Part shown: positions 46,411 to 57,050 of the stretch, in pieces
How the letters are laid out: each line of letters opens with the position of its first letter
Numbering within the stretch: position 1 is the first letter of the stretch
NCBI GenBank assembly: GCA_016110215.1
Contig: JADWQD010000013.1
Location: 930,001-994,000, forward strand
Length of the DNA stretch: 64,000 bases
Direction: 5' to 3'
Source of the DNA: Capronia americana
Lineage: Eukaryota; Ascomycota; Eurotiomycetes; Chaetothyriales; Herpotrichiellaceae
The notes under the pieces: generated by a model
The model's database searches: none
Seen by the model: the letters and a program-made list of their open reading frames with translations, nothing else
What the model was told of the DNA's origin: nothing
Translations under genes and position numbers: made by a program

Positions 46411-46774
46411 TATAACGATATATTATACTAATAGGATAAAGGTAGGGTATACACTATATAATAGTATAGATTACTTAATATAAAGAGACTAAACTAGAGA
46501 GAGAAGAAAAATATCTAAAAGGGACGGTCGCGCCTAGCCTTAAATAAAGATATACCTTTACTAAGGGTTCTAGTATATATATACACCGCTAAGGATCCTA
46601 GTTATATATAGCTAATTATATATAGCTATATAATTTATATAGGTATATTACTTAATTAGGATAAGGCTTAGTAAAGCCTAATTTCTAATCTAGTAGCTGT
46701 CGCTATAATAACCTTTCTCTATATTTATACTAGTTTAGCTACTCTATATACCGGGTATATCTTATTCCGTAATA
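46411..46774 (-). repeat. LTR of copy A (5' LTR in element orientation)
   Basis: 364 bp, aligned without gaps to the other three LTRs. It is heavily mutated, and the GCGCGC segment reads as TATATATATA. Confidence 0.92.
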
Positions 46775-46779
46775 AAGAT

Positions 46780-47049
46780 TACTTAATATAATATCCTCCT
46801 CTAGAATACTTATAATATAGATAAAAAGAGCTTCCTACTTAGTATTCTTTAAAAGGCTAAGAGGGTCTTTACTAAAAGTTACTTTAATAGCGATAAACTA
46901 CTTAGTACTAGCTAAGATAATAACTATAAGTAAATTATAGTCCTTATAACTATTTATATAAATAGTAGCTATTTACCCTCTTTTATTATCTATTAAGTAC
47001 TTATAATAAATCTTTAAGATAGCTAGCTAGATAATTTTAATACTAAGAA
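46780..47049 (+). pseudogene. Fot1/pogo transposase, central piece
   Basis: A 270-bp island between the two retrotransposons, very AT-rich. Read in frame with stops ignored, it shows remnants matching the middle of pogo-type transposases, such as KSKRVLTKSYF and a DSWLDNFN-like end with a stop replacing a codon. Its left edge carries the AAGAT duplication shared with the first piece, proving the two were contiguous. Confidence 0.75.
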
Positions 47050-47413
47050 TATAATAGTATATTATACTAATAGAATAAAAGTAGGGTATATACTATATAA
47101 TAGTATAGATTACTTAATATAAAGAGACTAAACTAGAGAGAGAAGGAAAATATCTAAAAGGGACGGTCGCGCCTAGCCTTAAATAAAGGTATACCTCTAC
47201 TAAGGGTTCTAGTATATATATGCACCGCTAAGGATCTTAGTTATATATAGCTAATTATATATAGCTATATAATTTATACGGGTATATTACCTAATTAGGA
47301 TAAGGCTTAGTAAAGTTTAATTTCTAATCTAGTAGCTATCGCTATAATAATCTTCCTCTATATCTATATTAGTCTAGCTACTCTATATACCGGGTATATC
47401 TCGTTCTATAATA
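47050..47413 (-). repeat. LTR of copy B (3' LTR in element orientation)
   Basis: 364 bp, strongly mutated; followed by the same CCCCCCCTCTAAGG tract as in copy A. Confidence 0.92.
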
Positions 47414-50400
47414 TTACCCCCCCCTCTAAGGAAGCCTATCCTTAGGCTTTATTATTATTAGTATAATTCGGCGCGTCTTTATTATTCTCCTAATAATGAA
47501 TCTACTCTTATAATTATTTCGGGAGGCCTAGTTATTAAGGGTAACTATTATAATAGTCCCGGATCTTATATAGTGCGTTCTTAAAGTTGGAGGCCGGATA
47601 CTACTCTAAATCCTTATCTTAGCCTAGCTACTAAACTTAATATTATAACCTACTATAATACTTCTATATAGCTAAGACTTTCTTAACTTCCTATTCATTT
47701 TTATTATTTATCTTAATTAGTGGTAAGGGATTATTAACCTATCCTAGAAGGGGGTCTTCTATAGCCTTATATAAACGGTCTAGAGAGAAGACCGGGTGGA
47801 TCTTTATTAAATCCGGTAGGTTTAGCTTAAAAGAGTTGCCGACCTTCTCTAGTATCCGGAAAGGGCTAGCTATCTAGTGCGCTAATTTTCGGCTTAGTTA
47901 ATCTGTTCTCTAGTTCTTAGTGGATACCTATACTAGGTCTCCTTTTATAAAATTAACTTCTCGGTGATACTTATTAGGTTATTATTATTACTATACTTAT
48001 ATACTTAATATAGTAGTATAAGCGGATTACTAAGCGTCTTATATCCTCTCTATATACTTTCGGGCTTCTTCTTAGCTAAGTCTTTCTTATACTATAGCCG
48101 GCTCATCTAGCTAGTTTTAATTAAAAGATATATAAGGCTTATATTTATTTTTAAAATAGAAAGGGCTTATCTTAATTAAATTATATAGTAGTAGTACTTA
48201 TATAAAGTCTATAATCAAGAGAAGATTAGACTAGTTATCTTAATAGTAGTTAATAAATAAATAAAGTTATTAATTTAGGTACTAGTTTATAATCTTTATT
48301 TAGCTATTTATTTAAAGGTAGAAAGCGGTAAATAATTTTAACTTTATATCTAAAATATAGTAGAACTCTATTTAGAATATTAAAATAAATTATAGTTCTT
48401 AATTAGATATAATAATATTTAGAGGTCTATAGTTATAGTATATATATATAATAAATAGTTATACTATATTCTTTATAGTTATAGTTTTTAAATATAATAG
48501 GGAGTATACTTATTTACTTAAACGGTCTATAATTACTAAAATATTATTAAAACCCTTTATATTCTTTAGGAACGACTTAAAATCTATAGAGATATATTAC
48601 TAAGGGTGGTCGGGGACGAGTAGCGACTTTAATATATCTAGAGGTAAATCTTATGGGACGGTTATATAATAATAGGTATAGTAATTTTAGATAAATTAGG
48701 TGATATCTTAAGGGAGGTTTAGCTAGTAGTATTAAGTCTATAATAGTTCTATAGTTTTATTACGGCCTGAGTAAGCTATTAATATCTAGTTATAAACTTC
48801 TTTAATTAACTTTATATATAAGTAGTCTATATTAAGGACTATTAATTAACCTTAGTATAGTAATAGTCCTTATAATAATTCTTACGGGGCCTACTAATCT
48901 CGCGCCTTTTAATATTCTTCCTCTAGAGTCTCGCTTTACTTATTAGCTTATAAGACCTAGTTTACTAGAAGTAACGGCTCTATATTTAATAGGGCTAGCT
49001 ATAACTCCTAGTAAATTTAAGGATCTAGTATTTTAGGGCCTAGTATAACTTATATTCTCTTATTCTATATAGCTTCTTTCTAACCTTCTTATTCTTACTT
49101 ACGCCGGGTTAGGGTATCCGCTTTCTTATTCTAGTGACCCGGTCGGAATATAATCTAGAAGTAGTACTAGGAGAGTAATATTACCTATCGGGCTTAATAA
49201 GTTATTAATTACCGCTTAGTTATAAAGTATTATAAGGCCTAATAATTAGTAAAAATTTAGAACTAGTCTGTAACGCTCTATAGTTCTAGTCGCTAATACT
49301 CTAAGGCGCTTATAATAGTAAGTATCTCCTTATTATAAATATTATAGTTATATTCTATAGGGGCTATAGTCTTTAAATAGTAGGTGATAGGGTACTAGCG
49401 GCTATTAATAGGATCTAGCTATAATAGAACCGCTACTAATACTCTATTAGAGGCGTTAGTCTCTAGTATAGTTTATTATTCCGGATAGAAGTAGCTAAGG
49501 ACGGGGGCCGTTAATAGTTATAACTTTAGTTCTTTAAATACCTTCTAATAGTCTTTATTAAATAGGAAGAGGTAGTCTTTCTTAGTTAGTTATATTAGGG
49601 GTTTTATAATCCGGCTATATTAGTAAATAAATATATAATAGTAGTTATAGAAACTTAGAAATAACTAAACGCCCTTTATTATAATAGGAATCTATTAATC
49701 TTTAATAACTTAAATCTTTATTAGGTCTACTTTAATATCTTTTATAGAGATTATAAATCCTAAGTATTAAGTCTCCTTAACGCTAAACTTACTTTTCTTA
49801 ATATCGACTTATAGTCCGGCCTTCTATAGACGCTCTAGGACCTTCTTAACTTGTTTAGCGTACTCTAGTTTATTCTTAGAATAGATTAGGATATTATTAA
49901 GGTAGACCGTAATAAAATTATCTAAGAAATTAAATAGAATATCGTTTATATAACGCTAGTAGGTTATAGGCCTATTAGTTAGTCTAAATAGTAGTACTTT
50001 ATATTTATAGGCGCTATAGTAAGTCCGGAATATTATTAGTTCTTTAGAATTTAGGTATATTTAAATATAGTAGAAGGCCTACTATATATTAAACTTTATA
50101 AATATATAAGCTTTCTAAAGTTATACTAGGGTCTTATTAATTAAGGGTAATAGGTAATAGTTCTTTTTTATTATAGTATTTAGCTTTTAATAATTAATAT
50201 AAAAATATAGCTCTCTATTTAGCTTCTTTATAAATAGTATAGAGAATATATATAGTACTTAACTTAGCTTAATAAATCTCTTTAAGAGATTCTCTTTAAG
50301 GTATTTCTTAATAAGGAGTAGTTTTAGTGTACTTTTCCGGTAAAGGGGGCTATATTTAAGGGTACCTTCTCCTTCTAACTAGATCTTATAGTTATACGGC

Positions 50401-52818
50401 TATAGAGGAGGAAGAGTATTAGATTTAGCCTTTAAAAATATATCCTTAAATTCTATATACTCCTTTAGAAGTAGACGCTTAACTAGTTATTTATCCGTTT
50501 CCTTAGCCGGAGGTTATAGTCGGTCTTTAATAATTTAATTAATCTTATAGAGGCTTATACTATAGGCGGTATTCTTTACTCTCTTAAGGTTTTAATAGAA
50601 ACTTACGACTTTAATTATAGTGATATTAACTCTTATACTAGGGGTGTCGACTAGAGGTAATATAACCTTTCTTTTAGTTACTAGTTCCGGTAGAGTTTAA
50701 TTAACCTTTACTAGTTCCTATTATATAACCCTTAGCCGTTAGTAGAGGTCCTATTTATATATTTAGGGGGTTATAGTATATAGACTAAATCTAGTAGCCT
50801 TTACTGGTAGTACTTGGACTAGGTCCCGCCTAAAGTCCGTTTCCTATTATTATATATTACGGAGTTAGGCTTATTATCCGTTAGCTTATTATTTATCCTC
50901 TATTATAAATATCCGGTCGCGTTTTTTTATATTTTCTTAGTATTAAAAAAGAATAGCTATAACCTAGAGGTTTTTTTAGGGTATATATATCTCTCTTATA
51001 AAAGTTAGTTTATATTAGTAGTCTTAAGACTAAAGTAAATACTAATTCTATATATTTAGCTAAATATTAAAATAGATAAACTATTTATAGCTAAGGATAA
51101 CCTTATAACTCTCTAAGTCTAAAATAAGTATAGGGAAGTTCTTTTATCGCCTCCCGTTGACTTTTAGATATAGAGTTAATATTTTAGAGACGGGCTTATT
51201 AGGTCTTTTATTATAACCTTTTATAGTATAGAGGTTCTTTAAATATATAGTAATAATATTTAGAAATTAGAATAGGTCTTATATAAGTTTTATATTAATA
51301 AAGATAAATCTATTTACTCTAGAATTAGTTAAGGTAAAGGTTTAAACTATATATCTATTAAATAATAATTTATATAGTATAGTAAAGTACTTTCCGCTTA
51401 ATAGCTAACTTAGATTAATAGAAGTTATATTAATATTATACTTCCCTAAGAAGGAGACTTTCTTTAGGGTTATTCTTTTCTCTATTTATTCTTTATATCC
51501 TTACCTACTTTAATAGCCTTATTCTCCGTCTTTAAAGGGTAGTCGCGAGAGATATATCTAGGTTATTAGTAAGTAAAATAAGCGCCGACTTAGCTTAAGG
51601 CTTATTTTATTATATTATTATAGGTAGGTCGAGTATATAGAGTTTAGCTACCTTCTTACTCGGGTATTAAGAGCGGGGCCGGCGTTACTTAAGGGTTTAG
51701 TGCGGGAGGAGGAGTAACTCGGATAGCCGCTATAGGAGTACGCTTAGTCGCTAGTTTAGCTTTAATCCGGTTGATATATTCCTAGAGGCGGTGGAGGCCT
51801 TAGTTAAGCACTTAGTAATAGTTAGTGACGTCTTAGTATATAGTAAGTATTTTAAATATAGATAGAACTATAGTCTAAAGATTAATAGTAAGCTTATTAT
51901 ATAGATTAAAGTATAGGTCTTTAATAGGGATCTTTATAATACTAATAAGGTAAAGGAATTTTATATAAAAATTAAGAAAGGTCTAATTCTTTTTTATTAT
52001 TAGTCGTTAATATTCTTATTAAGTGTTTAAGGTTTTATATAAGTTAATATAGATACTATCTAGAAAGACTAGTATCTCTATAGCGGTTATAAATAGATTA
52101 ATAGCGTTAGCACTATAATAGGCCTATAGAAAAATCTATACTTCTCCTTTTATATAGCTGAAGATATATACTATCTTAGTGCGCTCGCCTTAGTTAATAT
52201 TTATATTAAGCTTATCGAGGATCTAGGTCTTCTAGTTCTTATAGCCGGGTTCGGCCTTACTATCGGAGAGCTAGTCGGGGTCCGGGAGGCTAAAAGGTTT
52301 AGGCTATACTAGGTTTAGTCCTAGGGTCGAGTTTTAATTATATTTAAGGTAGTTAATAATAGCTTATTTCTATATAATTTAATTATTAAGATTAATAATC
52401 TATTTCTTTTAGTTAATAATCTAAACTTAGTAATCTTAAATAGTATCTTTCTATTCTATAATAGTATTTCGTCCCTAAGCTATTACTTCTAGGAGGGTCT
52501 ATTTAGATATTACTTTAATATCTATAATAGTCTTATATCTTAATAATTACTATAGTTACGGGGCTAAGTTAATATCGCCGGCTATATATAAGTCGCGTCG
52601 GTTCGTGTTAGTCGATTCGGTTTCTATATTCTATTCGGTAGTCGGTAAGACAGTATAGTTATCGGCCTCGGGTTCGTTTAATTCGGTCGGTCGTGCTATA
52701 ATTAGCGTGTTCAGTCTATAACAGTATAGTTATCGGCTTCGGTCAGTTTAGGTCGGTTCGGTCGGGGTGGGATATTATAATTCCTTCCTAGGATGGTTAA
52801 GGGGAGAGTTTAGTCTAA

Positions 52819-53182
52819 TATAACGGTATATTATACTAATAGGATAAAGGTAGGGTATACGCTATATAACGGTATAGATTACTTAATATAAAGAGACTAA
52901 ACTAGAGAGAGAAGGAAAATATCTAAAAGGGACGGTCGCGCCTGGCCTCAGATGAAGGTATACCTCTGCCAAGGGTTCTAGTATGCGCGCGCACCGCTAA
53001 GGATCCTAGTTACGTGCAGCCAATTATATATGGCCGTGCAATTTGCACGGGTATATTACCTAATCAGGATAAGGCTTAGCAAAGCCCGATTTCCAATCTG
53101 GCAGCTGTCGCCATAACAACCTTCCTCCATATCTATACCAGTCTAGCTACTCTATATGCCGGGTATATCTCGTTCCGTGACA
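52819..53182 (-). repeat. LTR of copy B (5' LTR in element orientation)
   Basis: 364 bp and the best preserved of the four. It ends TTCCGTGACA, the unmutated form of the terminus that reads TTCTATAATA in other copies, so the element's true TG...CA ends can be read from it. Confidence 0.92.
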
Positions 53183-53770
53183 CCTATAGCCTAATCCGGA
53201 GGTATAAAAGCTTTAAGGCTTACTTAAGAAGCTATCAATATAAATATAGCTTCTAAAGGCCGAGAATAAAGGCTTATAGTATACTATATATACGGAAAAG
53301 AGGCGGAGACAGTACGGGAAGCCTTTATTTTATAATCTTAATAAGATTAATAAAGGTAAGGTAATATTCTTTAGTCTAACTAAAATCTAGTCCGCTTAAC
53401 AGTAACTTTAAGACTAGGCACACTAAAAAGACTAAAAGCAGGCTCAGAAGGCCGAACTTAAGCGCTAACGACAGCTTTAGAAGGAAGAGAACCAGCGGTT
53501 AGTGTTATAAAGGCGACAATAGAGAGACCAGCAGCGCCTCGAAAGGCAGGCTTAAAAGCACGAGATAATACATACCAAACAGGCCAACCAGCAGCTTCAA
53601 GAAGGCCTTAACCGGTAAGACAGTATACCAAAGACCTCCACCACAGCACCAGCACGCAAAGAAGAGGTTATTATCGTTGCCGACAGCGATGAAGAGGCGG
53701 AGGGTGCCAAACAGCATGCCGTGAGGCCGCGGAGGAACGTTACACCGCCGAGGCATTTACAGGGTTATGA
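53183..53770 (+). pseudogene. Fot1/pogo transposase, carboxyl-terminal piece
   Basis: Read in frame with stops at former Gln codons, it gives GKEAETVREALFYNLNKI, a long Gln/Lys/Arg-rich coiled segment (QRLERQA, KQANQQLQEGL) and an ending with VADSDEEAEG and RPRRNVTPPRHL. This is the usual tail of fungal pogo-like transposases. The part that should hold the last catalytic Asp and neighbouring blocks is absent between the central piece and this one. The last 250 bp are nearly free of RIP. Confidence 0.82.
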
Positions 53771-53887
53771 ATTATATTAATAAGACGTTCATATATTCAT
53801 CTTCATAACTGCAAAATAACAGCTTGTTCAGATGCGCGGTTGCAAGATAATTAATAATTGCGCAACAGCCATGATGAACTGCAAAGC

Positions 53888-53927
53888 GTGCATTGTGTGG
53901 TAGCGTGCACGTGACAGGGAACTCTCC
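53888..53927 (-). repeat. right terminal inverted repeat, 40 bp
   Basis: Exact reverse complement of 40084-40123; followed by TA at 53928-53929. Confidence 0.97.
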
Positions 53928-53929
53928 TA

Positions 53930-54609
53930 TGATTCCGTATAAGGAAATTAGGTACCTAAATTACCACAGTGAACCAAACTACCTACAGGTCCCTTGACTA
54001 CGGCGCAAGGTATGTAGATCGTCAAACCGTGCCAGACTGTGTCTCCTCCGTACCTACCTACCTTATGGATCATGCTTGTGTCCTTTGCCCTTGTCCTTGC
54101 CCTTGTCCTTGCCCTTGTCCTACCTACTATATCATGTCCGCCCGAAGTACCAAGTCAAATGCACAAGATGCTCCGTAATACTCCGTACAGGACTCTTCTC
54201 TTCCACGTTCCAAGAAACGATGCCCGCAACAAGAAAAGTCTGGACTCCAATACTGTAGCACTTGGCGTAGTACAGTCCCATCTAGATACGGGGGACTGCC
54301 TCGGGTAATACAGATCGGGATCTGGTCGCATGCGGGGCAGGGGTACCTTACGCGAGTGACTCCAGGACCCGAGTACCTACCTATATATACAGTTACGGGT
54401 ACAGCCACTCGTGGGGGAGAGAAACCACCAGGCGGGATATGTTGAAAAGCACAGGAATAAAAGATACCCGAGGTGCACGACGCAAAAGGATTTTCGTTTA
54501 GTTCTGAGGGGCTTTTCGTTAAGTTCTGATGGGCTTTTCGTTAAAAAGCGTTGATTTCAAATCAGTAACCTGAGACACAACGATCTTGAACACACACACA
54601 CACGCACAC
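53930..54609. other. right flank of the transposon island, repeat-bearing
   Basis: Normal-composition DNA with a CCTTGT/CCTTGC minisatellite at 54084-54121, a 22-bp tandem repeat at 54491-54549 and a CA run at 54591-54609. It should include the promoter of the EthD-like gene. Confidence 0.6.
54491..54549. repeat. 22-bp tandem repeat, about 2.7 copies
   Basis: Units 54491-54512, 54513-54534 and a partial 54535-54549. Each begins TTTTCGTT, and the full units continue AGTTCTGANGGGC. It ends 60 bp before the start codon of the EthD-like gene. Confidence 0.85.
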
Positions 54610-55445
54610 ATGCCTCAACAATACCTCTTGTGGGTCAATTCGCGACCGAAGCCAGGGTCTGGAGTTGACGATGACCTCTGGGTGAAATGGTATACCCAAG
54701 AACATGTGCGTAGCATCATGTTCCCTCCCTATGAAATGCACCCCCCACTGACATTTCTTGTCACCAGGTCCCGGATCTGGTCAACACCAAGACGGCCGTC
54801 CGGGCGGCCATGTACAGGGAGAGCTTTGACTTTTCGCTCGCGCCCAAAGAGCATGCTCCGCGCAAATACCTGGTCTTGTACCAGACCGATCTGGAAGAAT
54901 GCTTGAAGTCCAAGGAATATTTGGACGGCGTGCGGCATTCCAGCGAGCTGTGGGAGGGTAACAAACCCACCCATGATGTAGGCGACTTCCACGCGCGCAA
55001 TTATAAGTTGATCCAGGACTATGACCCTGACGGTCGGGGAGAGGGTAAGTGTCTGTCCTTCAGGCGACGATAGCGGGGAGAAAAGTACGAATAATGCTGA
55101 CGCGGCTCCCCGTTTCGAGTGGCTCCCCCGTTCTGCGTGACCGTCGAGATGGATCCGGTGGACGAAGCCGACTTTGACCGATGGTATCGCGAAGAGCACC
55201 TTGACATGCTGCATAAGTTGCCTGGGTACCGTCGTTCGGCGAGGTATATCATCGGACCGAGGACCGCGCTGGCGGAAGGAGAGCCCCCGAAATACTTGGC
55301 CATCCATGAACTGGACGGGTTGGCTGGGCTGGACAGCAAGGAAGGGGAGGCGGCCAATAGCACGCCCTGGACGGTCAAGACCATTAAGGAGAGTAAGACG
55401 TTTAACGTGAGAGCATGGGAGTTGATTTACTCCCAGGGGTTCTGA
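54610..55445 (+). CDS. EthD-like dimeric alpha/beta-barrel protein
   Basis: Three exons, 54610-54705, 54768-55044 and 55120-55445, give 232 aa. The protein is two similar ferredoxin-like barrels in tandem: residues 1-110 with WVKWYTQEHVPDL, and 125-232 with FDRWYREEHLDMLHKLPGYRRS and a final VRAWELIYSQ. The pattern D-x-x-x-W-Y-x-E-H, followed by a Leu-Pro-Gly-Tyr block, is that of EthD/stress-responsive barrel proteins. Members help in polyketide or aromatic degradation, or act as small cyclases and decarboxylases, but many are uncharacterised. Introns have GTGCGT and GTAAGT donors. It converges on the Ayg1-like hydrolase with 67 bp between stop codons. Confidence 0.85.
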
Positions 55446-55512
55446 TCTCTCTGCTAGTGGATGAGGGAAGTCTTTGTAAGTCTCAGGGCCTTCTGCGCCT
55501 CAATCCTCAATT

Positions 55513-56775
55513 TCACGAGGCCGTCGCCATGACAGATTCCATCCACGGCCAAATGCTCTCATTCGCCGGTGGATATCCCATGTGCAACATGTTCTCGTAG
55601 AACCGGGCTTCCTTTGGTTTGCCGTAATTCATCAGCAGCATGCTGTCTTCGATCGGCACGAGACCATCCAAGGTGCCGTTGACGAGAAGCAGCCTGCAGG
55701 AAGGCCCGTTCACGATGCCGTTTGTGACCAGACTGTAATCATCCTGTGCCTTCTCCTTCATCTCCTCCCAGTCCTTGTAGCCGTACTTGGCGACGTATGC
55801 TTCGCTGAGGGTGAAGGGGTATTCGTGGTCATCGACGCGGTCCAGCCACTCTCGACTCAGGAAGTAATGAGATCCGGCGCCCTGTGCGACGACACCGGCG
55901 AGGCGCGAGTGATGCGTATGTGCGAGTCGATTCGCGCAGTACCCGCCCGCGGAAAGACCCCAAGCCATGCGTTTCCGCATGTCGAAATAGGGCTGCCTGT
56001 CCATCCAGTCGAGGATCGCCGTGAAAAGGCGCTCGTGGGATCTAGGGTCACGCCGGTCCGCAGGGCAGTCGGCAGTTCCGGGGATCTCTGTAATGACACA
56101 CCCCCAGCCTCGGGCGAGGAACTCATCCGTGCGCTCGCTATCGAGTTGAACATGGCTAGTTAGTGGTTTCCGGCGAGTTCACGAACCAGGGACGGCGCAC
56201 CTGTTATCTGGCCGATGGCCGTCTAGACCCGTTATCAGCAGCACGACAGGGCATTTGTGCTCGTGGCTCGCTCCCTTGGGTAGTCTAACGAAGAGAGGTA
56301 TTTCCTTGCCATCTGCCCCTTCGGCCGCTGTATGTGGAATCTTGACCTCTTTCATGGGAGCATCCCATAGGCTCGCCCCTCTCAAGTAGACCTGCTTTTG
56401 CAGCTCGAATGCTTTCCTCTTGACTCCCGAGCCGGCATCGAGGGAAGGATATCGGGATATTCGGTACACGCAGGCGGCGCGCTTGAACAACGCGGCAGCT
56501 TTGGACCGGTCGGATCCTTGTGCTGACATGGCGGCGTCGGTGAGCTTTTCAGCTACCGGGAAGAAATACTCGGTGTATTTGTCCGTGTAGGCATCATTCA
56601 CGTTGTCCTTGACCAGCTTCTCGAAGATTGGCTCGAAGTCTTCGAGCTTGCCGTCGTGGAAAGGGTAGACACCCAGCGAGCAGGGGAACTTCCATTTCGT
56701 TTCCCAGAGAGCTTTCACCCCGTCTAGGTGAGGGTATCGCTGGTAGAACTTCTCGCCCAGGATCCAATTGACCAT
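55513..56775 (-). CDS. Ayg1-like alpha/beta hydrolase
   Basis: Two exons on the minus strand, 56775-56201 and 56137-55513, give 399 aa, close to Aspergillus Ayg1. The intron (63 nt) has a GTGCGC donor, CACTAAC branch site and GATAG acceptor. Seen: WILGEKFYQRYPH at the start, ALWETKWKFPCSLGVYPFHD, LLITGLDGHRPD for the oxyanion region, EIPGTADCP, the nucleophile elbow WGLSAGGYCANRLA, the acid in VNGTLDGLVPIED, and the His in MLHMGYPPANES. Ayg1 shortens a heptaketide to a pentaketide in DHN-melanin synthesis, and relatives act on other polyketides. The start is the first ATG that aligns with family amino termini. Confidence 0.88.
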
Positions 56776-57050
56776 TTTGCCGGCGCGAAGGACGACAGGC
56801 AGATTTGGTCTCGAGGCTACGCAGGGGCGTTGTGAAGATCTTGTCAACTTGGTAGAGAGACGGTGAGCGGCGTCGACGCGGTCCTCAATCCGACGAGCAT
56901 CGGGCCAACTTCGGTTAGCCCCTCCAAAGCATCCATGTAATCATTGTTGGTTGAAGAGCCACACCAGGATCCATGATTAGATTATATCTATTGTAGTTGA
57001 AGAGAGGCACGCGAACGTACTCGTCTTAGGGTTAAAACAACCTCTTTGCA

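Larger units (their letters stand above)
40642..46774 (-). mobile_element. RIP-degraded Ty3/Gypsy LTR retrotransposon, copy A
   Basis: 6133 bp with 364-bp LTRs at both ends and a 5-bp target duplication AAGAT (40637-40641 and 46775-46779). Orientation is minus. The purine-rich tract next to the 3' LTR is the complement of CCCCCCCTCTAAGG after 41005. Minus-strand translation gives relics of gag and pol: a zinc-knuckle-like block at 45125-45175, and reverse transcriptase with VYLNNILIYFKN near 43471-43520. Every frame is full of stops. CpA and TpG are nearly absent in the interior, the mark of RIP. Confidence 0.9.
47050..53182 (-). mobile_element. RIP-degraded Ty3/Gypsy LTR retrotransposon, copy B
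   Basis: 6133 bp, the same length and orientation as copy A, at a constant offset of 6408 bp. LTRs are 47050-47413 and 52819-53182. The zinc-knuckle relic lies at 51533-51583 and the reverse transcriptase relic near 49879-49928. No target duplication: the left flank is AAGAA and the right flank CCTAT. Differences from copy A appear to be C/T and G/A transitions only. Confidence 0.9.
40084..53927 (+). mobile_element. Fot1/pogo-type DNA transposon interrupted by two retrotransposons
   Basis: The outer limits are set by perfect 40-bp inverted repeats and a TA dinucleotide on each side (40082-40083 and 53928-53929), the target choice of Tc1/mariner/pogo elements. The host element survives in three pieces: 40084-40641, 46780-47049 and 53183-53927, about 1.57 kb in total. 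They encode, in order, the start of a DDE transposase with an HTH_psq-like DNA-binding motif, a central piece, and the basic/Gln-rich tail. Many Gln codons have become TAA or TAG, as expected from RIP. Two Gypsy elements fill the gaps. The element is dead, but its ends are intact. Confidence 0.9.

Noticed and set aside
46780..47049. Interpretation as a third, separate transposon or spacer
   Set aside because: The shared AAGAT duplication and transposase remnants show it belongs to the same host DNA transposon.
53505..53756. 83-codon hydrophobic minus-strand frame
   Set aside because: Opposite the Gln/Lys/Glu-rich transposase tail; the apparent membrane character is the complement of that bias.
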